Numbered from the stretch's first letter, positions 43,965 through 53,489 are shown. The stretch is 64,000 nucleotides of DNA from Desulfobacula sp. (GCA_023701135.1 JAMPXP010000007.1:62001-126000); one strand, 5' to 3'. The notes: generated by a model not told the origin, from the sequence alone. A program made the numbers and translations.

Positions 43965-46241
43965 TTACTGAATTCTCTGATATCGTGAAGATTGTCCGGA
44001 AACCAGGGTCTTCTTGGAGCCGGTGCCCAGTTCTCCAAGGCCGTGGAGAGTAAAGAGAAACCCGACGCTGAGATCGTTTGATGTTTCAGTCACGGCAAAA
44101 TCAAGGGTCCAGCACTCTTTTGTAAAAATGAAGCCGGTCTGGGTCTGGACGGTCCGTTCATCCTTAAGGTTTTTTTCAAAGGCATAATAGGCGGTTATTT
44201 TTTTTGTCAGGGCAATATCGATTTCCGAATACAGGGATTCCAGGGGGGTGTCTCGGTTAAAGCGGTATTCAAGCGCCAGGGCATCTTTCCGCTTATCTTT
44301 GAGAAGCCCGCCGAGGTTGAATATCTGATAGTCATTATCATAGGGGGACCAGGAAAAGTCCGTATTCATACTTACGAATTCATTCAGGTCCAGTATGCCG
44401 TTCAGCAGGATATCGGAAAAAGGTTCCTTCTGATTTTCTTTTTCCTTTTTGATATCATAACTCTGTGAAAGTTTGGCATAGGCAAAATCGCGATAGGTCC
44501 GGATTTCTTTTTCCTGGGGCGTTAAAATGGTTTTCCGGGCGATAAAATAATTGGTCAGGCTCCAGGTGATGAGACTTTGTTCATTTATCCGGTCCAGGGT
44601 GTCAAATACCGGCAGATCGGTCTGGTCCACCTCCGGGATATAGGAATACTGAAGCTTTGGAATCATTTCGTGTTTGATTTTTTCGGCAAAGGAATTTTCA
44701 GTATTAAAAACCCTGAAAATCTTTGTGGAGATTTCCGCACCAAAATCGGCCATGTGCCTTGTCCTCAACGAATCGGAATCTCCATCCGACGATGTGAAAT
44801 CATCGGTATACCAGAGGGTCTCTCTGGCGCCCAGGGAGGGCTCAAAATAAAATATTTTATTCAGCCGCATGGGAAGATAAACCCTGGGATAAATATCCGT
44901 TCTCTGGCCGTTCACCAAAATGGCTGTCGTGTCCTGCCGGTAAAAAGACCGGTGTTCACTGTCAAGGGTATAATAGAATTGGGAGGCCCCGAGCTGTTGC
45001 CTGAAGGCATCAAACTGAATGGCTGGCAATGTCTGCAAGGTTGTATCATCGATGTTCTGACGCCTGGCCGTGATATTGTCATACCAGAGGGCATCCATAT
45101 TCAGTATATAGGTTGACCAGGATTTATTGATATTCAGCCGGTTTTTCCGTATGGTCCGGTCATATTCGTCAAGGCTTCTGCCGTATTCCGTTTCCAGATA
45201 TTCTTTGGTCAGGGTATACCCTGAAAACCCATCTTGAAATTCCTGGAGATAATCCGCATCACTGACCACATCCAGGTCCAGTTTGGCGGAAAAGCCGTTG
45301 GGAAGTGCCTGATTGTGTTTCATCCTGAGCCAGTAGCGGTCCGTATTGGTTCTCTGGGGAGTTGAGGAAAAGCGATAGTCCTCCGTTCCTGCCGTCCCAT
45401 CGTCAATTTTGCTGTCCTCAAGATAATCGAAAAACACGGTTCCCTTTGATTTATTATCCAGGATATACCGGTATTCAACCCCTGTTTTTGTTCCCCTCTC
45501 GGACATATAATCTGCATAAACGGTGGCATCGCTGCTTTCGGAGATGGCTATAAAGAAAGGTTGTTCGTACTGATATCCCTTTCGAATGGAGCTTGAAGCC
45601 CTTGGCATCAGAAATCCGGTCTGGCGTTTTGTTTTGACGGGGAACATGAGAAACGGGGTATAGGCCGCAGGAATTTCCTTTGCCCAGAGGACGGCATCTC
45701 TTGCAGTGCCGTATCCTTCAACCGTAACCTTGACCTTTCTGCCGGAGATTTTCCAATCCGGAGACTCTCCGGAGCAGGAAGTGATGCTTCCTTTTTCAAG
45801 GCTGTAGGTGAATTCACCCGTCTTTCTGATATCTTCACCATGGATATAGAAATTGTCCTTCTGGATAAAGATGGTGCCTTTATGAATGGTGCCGATTTCC
45901 GTTTCCAGGTTGATGTTCATGGCATCACAGGAGATGGAATCCTCTCCGGAAATAAGGATGACATTGCCTTCAGCAAAGGCATCCTTTGTTTTGTTTGAAA
46001 ATTCAACATAATCCGCCTCAAGACGGGTTTTCCCGCCGGTGATCACCACCTCTTTTTCGGCAATATAGAGGTCGCGGATATTGTCAAAGGTTACGGACAG
46101 GGCCGATATGTGCCAGGGGATCTCTTTGGGGTTCTCGGGCAGAGGGTCAGCCAGAACTGAAACCTGCAAAAAAATGAGACCATAAACAAAAGCAACTGCC
46201 GCTTGAAGCGGCAGGCACTTTTTTTTTGAAAAAGAGATCAT
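43965..46241 (-). CDS. lptD: LPS-assembly outer-membrane protein LptD
   Basis: 758 aa from ATG 46241 (an upstream in-frame start at 46268 would precede the signal peptide). Signal peptide ~1-30 (AAVAFVYGLIFLQVSVLA). N-terminal OstA/LptA-like jellyroll ~50-200 (ADYVEFSNKTKDAFAEGNVI, GTIHKGTIF), then a large beta-barrel with RTNTDRYWLRMKHNQALP and many alternating aromatic strands. Inserts lipopolysaccharide into the outer leaflet. Shows that the organism has an LPS-bearing outer membrane. Upstream minus-strand TTGACT near 46310 may be its -35 box. Confidence 0.9.
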   Translation of the reverse strand: MISFSKKKCLPLQAAVAFVYGLIFLQVSVLADPLPENPKEIPWHISALSVTFDNIRDLYIAEKEVVITGGKTRLEADYVEFSNKTKDAFAEGNVILISGEDSISCDAMNINLETEIGTIHKGTIFIQKDNFYIHGEDIRKTGEFTYSLEKGSITSCSGESPDWKISGRKVKVTVEGYGTARDAVLWAKEIPAAYTPFLMFPVKTKRQTGFLMPRASSSIRKGYQYEQPFFIAISESSDATVYADYMSERGTKTGVEYRYILDNKSKGTVFFDYLEDSKIDDGTAGTEDYRFSSTPQRTNTDRYWLRMKHNQALPNGFSAKLDLDVVSDADYLQEFQDGFSGYTLTKEYLETEYGRSLDEYDRTIRKNRLNINKSWSTYILNMDALWYDNITARRQNIDDTTLQTLPAIQFDAFRQQLGASQFYYTLDSEHRSFYRQDTTAILVNGQRTDIYPRVYLPMRLNKIFYFEPSLGARETLWYTDDFTSSDGDSDSLRTRHMADFGAEISTKIFRVFNTENSFAEKIKHEMIPKLQYSYIPEVDQTDLPVFDTLDRINEQSLITWSLTNYFIARKTILTPQEKEIRTYRDFAYAKLSQSYDIKKEKENQKEPFSDILLNGILDLNEFVSMNTDFSWSPYDNDYQIFNLGGLLKDKRKDALALEYRFNRDTPLESLYSEIDIALTKKITAYYAFEKNLKDERTVQTQTGFIFTKECWTLDFAVTETSNDLSVGFLFTLHGLGELGTGSKKTLVSGQSSRYQRIQ

Positions 46242-46361
46242 GTTCTTTCCCGTAAAAAAATTGCACATCCTTTGAATTTCCTGTATAAAGCCATTTTATA
46301 CTTTAAAAGTCAAGCCTGAATACATGATTTGCATGGTTTATCAAGGCAGAGGTAAGGGGAA

Positions 46362-48647
46362 ATGACATTTTCTATTATAGATTCCATCGGCAATACTCCC
46401 CTTGTGGAGATTACAAAGATGAACCCCGTGGAAGGGGTTCGGATTTTTGCCAAACTTGAATATATGAATCCGGGCGGGTCTGTGAAAGACAGGGCAGCCC
46501 TTTATATGATCACCGAGGCGGAAAAGTCGGGAGAATTAACGCCTGACAAAACCGTTATTGAAGCCACCAGCGGAAACACGGGCATCGGCCTTGCCATGAT
46601 CTGTGCCGTTAAAGGGTATAAGATCGCCCTTGCCATGGCTGAAAATGCCAGTGAGGAACGTAAAAAAATTCTGCGCGCCAGGGGGGCAAGGATTATTCTA
46701 ACCCCCACGCATTTAGGGTCTGATGGCGCCATTGAAGAAGCTTACAGGTTAGCCAGGGAAAATCCGGACAAATATTTTTTAACGGATCAATATAATAATG
46801 ATGCCAACTGGAAAGCCCATTATTATACGACAGGCCCTGAAATTATCGACCAGACCAAGGGCTCGGTTTCCAGTGTTGTGGCCTCCATCGGCACCAGCGG
46901 CACCCTCATGGGGCTTTCCCGAAGACTCAAGGAATATAATAAGGACATCCGGATCATCTGTGCCGAACCCTATCTCGGCCATAAGATACAGGGGCTTAAA
47001 AATATGAAAGAATCCTATACCCCTGAAATCATGGATAAAAGCCTGATTGATGAAAAGATCAATATTGATGATGAGACCGCCTTTCAGACGGCCCGCATGC
47101 TGGCGGTCAAGGAAGGCATCTTTGTCGGGATGAGCAGTGGGGCTGCCATGGCCGCAGCCATTGAAGAGGCCCGGAAGATCAAAACAGGGGTCATTGTTGT
47201 CATTTTCCCCGACAGCGGGGAAAGATATCTGTCCACCAGTCTTTTTTCCGTGGAAAATCATATCGGCTTATCCCTCTTCAATTCGTTTTCAAAATCAAAG
47301 ACGCCCTTCGAACCCCTGGAAAACGGGAAGGTATCGGTTTACACCTGCGGGCCAACGGTTCACAAAAGGCTCAATATAGCCCAGCTCCGGCGCTATGCCT
47401 TTACGGACCTGCTCATCCGGTATATTGAATACCACAATATCAATATCAATCATATTGTAAACATCACAGACTATGACGACAAAACCATCCAGGGATCCTA
47501 CCAGGCAGGAATGACCCTTGCCAGGTTTACCCAGCAGTATTTTGATATTTTCAGGCAGGATCTTGAAAAACTTGATATCAGGGCGGCGGACGCCTATCCA
47601 AAGGTTTCGGATCATTTTGATGATATGATAGAGGTGGCAAATCAACTGCAATCCAGGAAACATTCCTATGAAAAACTGCATTCTCTTTATTTTGATATTT
47701 CAAGCCTGCCCGGGTATGGGGAGTTTTCCGGAATTGATCTGGATAAAATAAAACCCGGTGCCACCGTTGATCTTGATGAATATGAGAAGCTTAACCCCAA
47801 GGACTTCACGTTGTTCAAGCGGGTCCGGCTTTCAGAATTGAAAAGGGGGGTCGGGATCAAAACCCAATGGGGAAACGTCCGTCCCTCCCTTCACCTTCAG
47901 TGCGCTGCCATTGCCATGAAATATCTGGGCGATGCCTTTGATATTCAAACCGGCAGCCGGGAGCTGATTTTTCCCCATCATGAAAATGAAGTGGCCATAG
48001 CAAAGGCAGCCACGGGATCATCTCTTGCCCGGTACTGGCTTCACTGCGCTCCCATCCAATACGATGGCTCCCTTGGCGTGCCGGATATGGATTCTTTGAC
48101 CCTTGACTATCTCACCGGTCAGGGATGGGAACCCAGAACCCTTCGTTTCTGGCTCATTTCCAACCATTATAGGAAAACCCTGCTCCTGTCCCAGCAGTCC
48201 CTGAAAGAGGCCCAATATACATTGGATAAGATCAATCGGTGTCTGGATACCCTGAATGCGATTCAGGATGGGCGGGTATTTGAGGAGGTCGATCAGCTCA
48301 TCTATGATATCCGGTCCTCATTTTTGAAATTTATGGAAGATGATCTGAAGATATCCGGTGTTGTGTCTTCATTGCTGGCAAATATCAAAACCATTAACAG
48401 CCTCATCAATCAGAGCCGGCTTGATCCTGAAAGCGCTAAAAAGATTCTGGGGTGTTTCAGGGATATGGATTCAGTCCTGAAGATTTTCAATTTTAATACA
48501 TTGATAGACTATTCCGAGGATATCCGAAAACTCATAAAAGAACGGGAATTGGCGCGGGAAGAGAATGATTTTGATCTGGCCGACAGGATCAGGGAAAAAT
48601 TAACGGCTCTGGGCGTTCATGTTCATGACAAAAAGGTGGAAGCATGA
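46362..48647 (+). CDS. Cysteine synthase fused to a CysRS-like domain lacking HIGH and KMSKS
   Basis: 761 aa. Residues 1-~305 are a CysM/CysK-type PLP enzyme with all landmarks: PGGSVKDRA (PLP Lys K42), EATSGNTGIGLAM and SIGTSGTLMGL. Residues ~320-761 align along the full length with cysteinyl-tRNA synthetase (YTCGPTV, NITDYDDKTI, FPHHENEVAIAKAATG, C-terminal LAREENDFDLADRIREKL). The zinc ligands are kept (C329, C514, H539, E543). HIGH reads NIAQ (338-341) and the KMSKS segment is replaced by GSLGVPDM, and the Trp of WHIEC is Leu. So ATP-dependent cysteine activation is unlikely; the domain may bind cysteine or tRNA. Next gene overlaps by ATGA. Confidence 0.88.
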   Translation: MTFSIIDSIGNTPLVEITKMNPVEGVRIFAKLEYMNPGGSVKDRAALYMITEAEKSGELTPDKTVIEATSGNTGIGLAMICAVKGYKIALAMAENASEERKKILRARGARIILTPTHLGSDGAIEEAYRLARENPDKYFLTDQYNNDANWKAHYYTTGPEIIDQTKGSVSSVVASIGTSGTLMGLSRRLKEYNKDIRIICAEPYLGHKIQGLKNMKESYTPEIMDKSLIDEKINIDDETAFQTARMLAVKEGIFVGMSSGAAMAAAIEEARKIKTGVIVVIFPDSGERYLSTSLFSVENHIGLSLFNSFSKSKTPFEPLENGKVSVYTCGPTVHKRLNIAQLRRYAFTDLLIRYIEYHNININHIVNITDYDDKTIQGSYQAGMTLARFTQQYFDIFRQDLEKLDIRAADAYPKVSDHFDDMIEVANQLQSRKHSYEKLHSLYFDISSLPGYGEFSGIDLDKIKPGATVDLDEYEKLNPKDFTLFKRVRLSELKRGVGIKTQWGNVRPSLHLQCAAIAMKYLGDAFDIQTGSRELIFPHHENEVAIAKAATGSSLARYWLHCAPIQYDGSLGVPDMDSLTLDYLTGQGWEPRTLRFWLISNHYRKTLLLSQQSLKEAQYTLDKINRCLDTLNAIQDGRVFEEVDQLIYDIRSSFLKFMEDDLKISGVVSSLLANIKTINSLINQSRLDPESAKKILGCFRDMDSVLKIFNFNTLIDYSEDIRKLIKERELAREENDFDLADRIREKLTALGVHVHDKKVEA

Positions 48648-49609
48648 AGGCTCACTGTATATTTTTTCCGTTTTCCCATATCTCACAAGATCAGCTTGCG
48701 GCGCTTCAGACTTTTTTTTCATCCTTTGTTTTTTTTCCGGCAGCTTCGGATTTGGATCATTCCATCCAGTTAAAGGAGCTGATGGGCAAAGGTGAGGCGA
48801 TCCCTGTTTTTTCATCCCGGGAAGACCTGGTCGTGGTTGATCGTCAATTTGAACAATACATGAACTGGGTGAAGATACACAAAGGAAACGAGCGCAACCT
48901 CAGATTCCTGTTAAATGGCAATCCGTATTTTACGAGTGATTCCGATCTGACGGCCATCAAATCATACATCAGGGGCAAAAAGGAGATCATAAAACCGCAA
49001 CCATCACCCAAGGATGCATTGCTGAAGGATTTATTGTTTTTAAAAATGGCAAAACAGTGTGACCGGGATAATGAAAACACGGATAACCAACTCAAAACCA
49101 TTGAAAAAAACAGGAGCAGGATGATCTCAACCCTTCTGGGGGAAGATGATCCGATGACGGCAGAGGCATCCGGCGGAAAATCCGGCAGCCTGGATGCGGG
49201 CATCACAATGACCCGGGAGCGGATAGAGGCCTGGGCAAGATGCATGGCACAGTTCAATACGGTTGAAAATGCCACTGAAAGCCCTGTCTTTGTAACGACC
49301 AGTGAGGCTGTGTTTGATTATCTTGAGACTATTTCTTCAGATACGATAAATGCCCTTGACATCGATTCGATAAAAGTGCATGAAAATGAGTGTGAAAATA
49401 AAATCGGGTGGCAGCAGCGGTTTTTTGAACAAGTTATATGCGCTGCAAAAGGTGATCTGGATCGACAGCATCATCTGCCTGAAGTGATGGATGAATGTTC
49501 ACTTTCAGGGCAGATAAAAATGAGTCTTTTTTCCGGGAATAATATTCACAATCTCTTTCATCTTAAAGACAAACAGATACGGGTCTGTTGGATAAGGATA
49601 AAGAGATAA
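48644..49609 (+). CDS. Unknown protein translationally coupled to the CysM-CysRS-like fusion
   Basis: 321 aa, no family recognised. Start overlaps the previous stop (ATGA, 48644-48647), so the two products are made together. N-terminal ~80 residues are hydrophobic-mixed (HCIFFPFSHISQDQLAALQ) without a signal peptide. A charged helical middle (residues ~120-165) contains a low-complexity KNRSRMISTLLGEDDPMT stretch, and ~195-250 is helical (RERIEAWARCMAQF). Length and codon use are normal for the region, so it is very likely a real gene. A role linked to cysteine or sulfur is guessed only from coupling. Confidence 0.8.
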   Translation: MKAHCIFFPFSHISQDQLAALQTFFSSFVFFPAASDLDHSIQLKELMGKGEAIPVFSSREDLVVVDRQFEQYMNWVKIHKGNERNLRFLLNGNPYFTSDSDLTAIKSYIRGKKEIIKPQPSPKDALLKDLLFLKMAKQCDRDNENTDNQLKTIEKNRSRMISTLLGEDDPMTAEASGGKSGSLDAGITMTRERIEAWARCMAQFNTVENATESPVFVTTSEAVFDYLETISSDTINALDIDSIKVHENECENKIGWQQRFFEQVICAAKGDLDRQHHLPEVMDECSLSGQIKMSLFSGNNIHNLFHLKDKQIRVCWIRIKR

Positions 49610-49614
49610 AAAGC

Positions 49615-49642
49615 TTGATTTTAATGAATTACATGTTATAAA
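49615..49642 (+). promoter_or_regulatory. Promoter of the ferredoxin gene
   Basis: TTGATT (49615-49620), 16-base spacer, TATAAA (49637-49642) with an extended -10 TG at 49634-49635. About 80 bases before the ferredoxin ATG. Confidence 0.55.
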
Positions 49643-49721
49643 TGCGTTTTTTATACAGATTATATTTAAAGAATGAATTTATAATATAATAATGTTAATC
49701 TTACTTAAGGAGGATATTAAA

Positions 49722-49910
49722 ATGGGATTCCATCCAATCGTTGATGAATCAAAATGTGTGGGTTGTGAAGAATGCGTTGACGTTTGTCCGGTAGAAGTTT
49801 TTGAGATGCAGGATGAAAAATCCGTTCCTGTCAATGCTGAAGAATGTATGGGCTGCGAAAGCTGCGTTGAAGTATGTGAACAAGATGCCATTGTAGTTGA
49901 AGAAGACTAG
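49722..49910 (+). CDS. 2[4Fe-4S] ferredoxin
   Basis: 62 aa from ATG 49722 (AAGGAGG 8 bases upstream). Two full cluster motifs, CVGCEECVDVCP and CMGCESCVEVCE, each C-x2-C-x2-C-x3-C, in the clostridial-type pseudo-symmetric fold; strongly acidic (EE, ED runs), as expected for a soluble low-potential electron carrier. Second motif ends CE instead of CP. Single-gene unit with its own promoter and terminator, suggesting high, constant expression. Confidence 0.95.
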   Translation: MGFHPIVDESKCVGCEECVDVCPVEVFEMQDEKSVPVNAEECMGCESCVEVCEQDAIVVEED

Positions 49911-49938
49911 TTCAGACCGTATCGCATAACTGACGAGA

Positions 49939-49974
49939 ATGCCGGATGTGCAAACGCATCATCCGGCATTTTTA
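49939..49974 (+). terminator. Rho-independent terminator of the ferredoxin gene
   Basis: AATGCCGGAT (49939-49948) / ATCCGGCATT (49961-49970), 12-base loop, then TTT. Confidence 0.85.
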
Positions 49975-50015
49975 TTCCCAGTAATCCATGCCCCTTCATG
50001 ATCATTCCATTCTTT

Positions 50016-50912
50016 TCAGCCGGTTGAGTTTCTTATTAAAACAGATTGGGCTGCGTTGGTTAGATAAACGCCTGCCATCACCAGTATGGCGCCTATCAGC
50101 AGCGAAATGCTTAAGGGCTCGTTTAAAATAAAAAACGACATGATAATGGCGCTGATGGGAACAAAATTGATAAAAACGCCGGCCTTCAGGGGGCCGATTT
50201 TTTTAATGCCTTCATAATACCAGAAAAAGCCCAGCACCGTACCGAAAAAGCCCAGATAAAAAAGGCTTGCCCAGTCCCAGGGACTATAGGCCATAAGGTT
50301 TGTAAAAACGCCTTTATTCATAGCCGGGAAAAAAAGCAGGACTGTTCCGGCAATGGATGAATAACAGACGGAAACAATGGGGGACAGATCATTCATGGCC
50401 TTTTTGCCGAGAATGGAATAGATAACCCAGGAGACCACACAACCGAAAATCAGGAGTTCTCCTTTCCCTATGCCGGATTCGACTATTTTGAAAAGATTTC
50501 CCTTGGATATGACGATGAGAGCCCCTGTGACGGAGAGACAAAGCCCGATGATCTTCAGGCTGCTTAGACGTTCCCTGAAAAAAACAACCGAACAGAGGCT
50601 GATGAAAATCGGATTGCAGGCAATGATCAAGGAGGCCCGGTTGGCCTGAATATGGTGGAGTCCTGAGAAAAAAAACAGATTATACGAAAAAATACCGGTA
50701 AACCCGAGAACGATGATGATCAGAAGTTTGCCAAAAGAAATTCCCGGGAGGCGGCCTTCTATTTTCAGTGTCAAAAAGATGAGAAAAAACGAGGCAATTA
50801 AAAACCTTAAAAAGGCTGCTGAATAGGGGTCCACACCCATAGAAACCCATTTGCCCGCGATAAAGGTTCCGCCCCAGAACACAGCCGTCAATAACAGCTT
50901 AAGATAGGTCAT
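50016..50912 (-). CDS. EamA/DMT-family permease
   Basis: 298 aa with about ten hydrophobic segments in two similar halves (TYLKLLLTAVFWGGTFIAGK near the N-terminus; ELLIFGCVVSWVIYSILGKK at ~170 starting the second repeat), the EamA layout. The family exports metabolites such as amino acids (cysteine pathway products in EcEamA) or nucleosides; the substrate here is unknown. Isolated gene, convergent with the ferredoxin unit. Confidence 0.9.
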   Translation of the reverse strand: MTYLKLLLTAVFWGGTFIAGKWVSMGVDPYSAAFLRFLIASFFLIFLTLKIEGRLPGISFGKLLIIIVLGFTGIFSYNLFFFSGLHHIQANRASLIIACNPIFISLCSVVFFRERLSSLKIIGLCLSVTGALIVISKGNLFKIVESGIGKGELLIFGCVVSWVIYSILGKKAMNDLSPIVSVCYSSIAGTVLLFFPAMNKGVFTNLMAYSPWDWASLFYLGFFGTVLGFFWYYEGIKKIGPLKAGVFINFVPISAIIMSFFILNEPLSISLLIGAILVMAGVYLTNAAQSVLIRNSTG

Positions 50913-51034
50913 TTTTTCCCTTTCATTTATGCAATCCGGTAATCTGCCCAGACAAGCGGATAAATGTCAAGAAAAAGCAACCAGGCCTGAGTAATCTGTT
51001 TTTATAAAAAAAGAGAGGGGGGGCAAAAAATAAC

Positions 51035-51067
51035 AAAGCCTCTGAACATTAAATATCCAGAGGCTTT
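51035..51067 (-). terminator. Terminator of the cold-shock gene
   Basis: AAAGCCTCTG (51035-51044) / CAGAGGCTTT (51058-51067), 13-base loop. On the minus strand a T-rich tract (TTATTTTTT) follows. Confidence 0.8.
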
Positions 51068-51113
51068 TAAAGTTACCGAAATAACTTTTTTTTAAAGCAA
51101 ATAAAACGGTTAA

Positions 51114-51317
51114 CTAAATCACGGTTACATTTGCTGCGGAAGGTCCTTTTTGACCCTCTTCAATATCGAAAGAAACACGGGCCCCTTCATTGAGGGATTT
51201 AAACCCTGTGGTATTAATACCTGAATGATGTACAAATACATCTTTTCCACCATCTTCTCTTTCGATAAATCCAAAACCCTTTGAGTCGTTAAACCATTTT
51301 ACGATACCAGTAGCCAT
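51114..51317 (-). CDS. Cold-shock domain protein (Csp family)
   Basis: 67 aa from ATG 51317 (GGAGA 8 bases upstream); the frame extends upstream but that is leader. RNP1 KGFGFIE and RNP2-like VFVHHSG are intact, with the standard [10 protein letters not shown] start and [10 protein letters not shown] end. Single-stranded nucleic-acid chaperone. The mRNA has a leader of about 127 bases between promoter (51451-51478) and ATG, which is typical of temperature-responsive csp messages. Confidence 0.96.
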   Translation of the reverse strand: MATGIVKWFNDSKGFGFIEREDGGKDVFVHHSGINTTGFKSLNEGARVSFDIEEGQKGPSAANVTVI

Positions 51318-51450
51318 ATTGGCAGTCTCCTGTAATAAAAAATAAAAAAATTGTAGCTTCGAACTTTGGGGGGTAGTCACATTTGAAAATCAGGGAATAC
51401 ACCTTAAGGAAGAAACATATGTGCATCTCTTATATTTGCACACTGTTGTA
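51318..51450 (-). other. Long 5' leader of the cold-shock mRNA
   Basis: About 127 bases from the predicted transcription start (near 51444) to the ATG, AT-rich, with no gene on either strand. By analogy with other csp genes it may fold differently at low temperature; no specific structure was established here. Confidence 0.4.
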
Positions 51451-51478
51451 AGTATATAGAGATATGAATAAAAGTCAA
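51451..51478 (-). promoter_or_regulatory. Promoter of the cold-shock gene
   Basis: Minus strand TTGACT (51478-51473), 16-base spacer, TATACT (51456-51451). It overlaps the apparent beginning of the opposite long reading frame, an argument against translation starting there. Confidence 0.75.
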
Positions 51479-51597
51479 GCATTAATAATTTTATTATTCA
51501 TGTCTTTCTTTACCGGTTTCAAAAAAGGGGAGGCAGAAACCCCGAAGCCCATTTGGGATCAAGGCCCTTGTATTTCAAAGCTAAGTAAAAATGCGGC

Positions 51598-51626
51598 TTT
51601 ACAATTTTATAGGCTGACCATATATA
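51598..51626 (+). promoter_or_regulatory. Promoter of the PilB/GspE-like ATPase gene
   Basis: TTTACA (51598-51603), 17-base spacer, TATATA (51621-51626). Start expected near 51633, 35 bases before the ATG chosen at 51668. The preceding 51479-51597 shows no separate feature. Confidence 0.55.
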
Positions 51627-51667
51627 TAGGAGAGAAAACAATAACCCGAATGCGTCAGGAAAAAAAT

Positions 51668-53482
51668 ATGCAGAATCAGAAGGACAAACGATTTTCCTCC
51701 CAGAATATCTGTAAGGCGCTGATGACCGCCCGGTTGATTTCAAGGGAACAGGCCCAGGATCTCCTAAAGAAAGAAAGCAGGGTGAGAACAATTCTCTTAG
51801 AGCAGAAGATAAAGGGAAAAGAAAATGAATTGTCCCCGGAGCAACTGGCGGACCTGATATCGTTTATTGATATTATCCTGTATCTAAAGCCGGCAAGAAA
51901 CGATGAACCGGGTAAAATGATCGATGAGGACCTGATTTATTCAACTCTGGCTGAAGTCTGGAAAGTTCCCTATAAAAAAATTGATCCGTTGACACTGGAA
52001 TTGAATCTTGTCACGGGCACCATATCAAAATCCTTTGCCGCACGTCATCTTCTGCTGCCTTTGATGATTGAGGAAGGCAAATTGATTGTTGCAACCCCTG
52101 ATCCTTTTAATTATGAAGCGATCAAGGATGTTGAAATGGCATCAAAACTGAAAGTGAAAACCGTTCTCAGTTCAAAATCGGATATTGAAAAGCTTATCAA
52201 CGAATTTTTCGGATTCAGGCATTCCATTGCTGCGGCTGAAGATCTTTTTTCCACAAGGGGAATTGATATCGGGAATCTTGAGCAGTTTGTCAGTTTAAAA
52301 TCCGTTGATGATCTGCCTGCAACCGACCAGCACATTGTCAATGCCGTAAATCATCTGTTCAGCTATTCCTTTGACCAGAAGGCCAGTGATATCCATATCG
52401 AACCCAAGCGGGATATCTGCCTTGTGAGAATGCGGATCGACGGAGTCTTGCATACGGTTTACAAGCTTCCCAAAAAACTTCATAACGCCGTGGTCAGCAG
52501 GATAAAATCCTTGTCTAGATTGGATATGGCTGAGAAACGAAGGCCCCAGGACGGCCGGATCAAAATGGAAAAGGATGAAAAAGAGGTGGAAATCCGGGTT
52601 TCGACAATCCCCGTGGCCTTTGGTGAAAAAGTGGTGCTCAGGATTATGGACCCGGATGTTCTTTTTCAGGATCTTGAGTTGCTCGGGTTTTTTGAGGAGG
52701 ATTTTGAAAGGTATAAAAAACTGATTACCATGCCCTTCGGTATTGTCCTGGTGACCGGTCCCACAGGATCCGGGAAGTCCACAACCCTTTATTCCAGTCT
52801 CAGAATGCTGTCTTCGCCTGAAGTCAATATCACCACCATAGAAGATCCCATTGAAATGATTCATGAAGAATTTAACCAGATTGCCGTCCAGCCGGCCATC
52901 AATGTAACCTTTGGGTCGGTGTTGAGAAATATCCTCCGTCAGGACCCGGATATTATCATGGTGGGTGAAATCAGGGACCTTGAAACAGCCCAGGCTGCAG
53001 TCCAGGCTGCCCTTACAGGGCATCTGGTGCTCTCCACCCTTCATACCAACGATGCGGCCACAACCATTTTCAGGCTGCTTGATCTTGGAATCCCGCCCTA
53101 TCTGATTCACTCCTCCCTGAATGGGATTGTGGCCCAAAGGCTGGTCAAGAAAATATGCCCCTATTGTTCCCAGAGTTTTGAAATGAGTGCAAAAGAACTG
53201 GCAGATCTGGGTCTGAAGATTCAATCCCAGGGTATCGTTAAACTCAAACACGGCAAGGGATGCTCAAAATGCAGAAATACAGGATATAAAGGCCGGACCG
53301 GGATTTATGAAGTCATGCCCTATTCAGAATCTCTTAAGCTTTTGACCGCCGGCGATGCATTGGATTTGCTCAGGAAAAAGGCAGTGGAAGAAGGCCTTGT
53401 GCTTCTGCGCGAAAATGGTATCAGAAAAATGCTGAACGGGCAGACCACTTATCAGGAAATCTTAAGGGTGACCTGGGATTAG
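51668..53482 (+). CDS. PilB/GspE-type secretion or pilus ATPase
   Basis: 604 aa. The frame is open from 51464, but the ATG at 51668 has CAGGA 7 bases upstream, a promoter 40 bases before it, and the extra 68 residues look untranslated. N-terminal MshEN-like part (~1-200), then the T2SS ATPase: Walker A GPTGSGKSTT (~385), Asp box, Walker B DPDIIMVGEIRD (~455), His box (LSTLHTND), and a zinc knuckle CPYC ... CSKCRNTGYKGRTGIYEV. Hexameric motor for type IV pilus extension or type II secretion. No pilC, pilT or pilin gene adjoins, so which machine it serves is open. Confidence 0.92.
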   Translation: MQNQKDKRFSSQNICKALMTARLISREQAQDLLKKESRVRTILLEQKIKGKENELSPEQLADLISFIDIILYLKPARNDEPGKMIDEDLIYSTLAEVWKVPYKKIDPLTLELNLVTGTISKSFAARHLLLPLMIEEGKLIVATPDPFNYEAIKDVEMASKLKVKTVLSSKSDIEKLINEFFGFRHSIAAAEDLFSTRGIDIGNLEQFVSLKSVDDLPATDQHIVNAVNHLFSYSFDQKASDIHIEPKRDICLVRMRIDGVLHTVYKLPKKLHNAVVSRIKSLSRLDMAEKRRPQDGRIKMEKDEKEVEIRVSTIPVAFGEKVVLRIMDPDVLFQDLELLGFFEEDFERYKKLITMPFGIVLVTGPTGSGKSTTLYSSLRMLSSPEVNITTIEDPIEMIHEEFNQIAVQPAINVTFGSVLRNILRQDPDIIMVGEIRDLETAQAAVQAALTGHLVLSTLHTNDAATTIFRLLDLGIPPYLIHSSLNGIVAQRLVKKICPYCSQSFEMSAKELADLGLKIQSQGIVKLKHGKGCSKCRNTGYKGRTGIYEVMPYSESLKLLTAGDALDLLRKKAVEEGLVLLRENGIRKMLNGQTTYQEILRVTWD

Positions 53483-53489
53483 CGGCATC

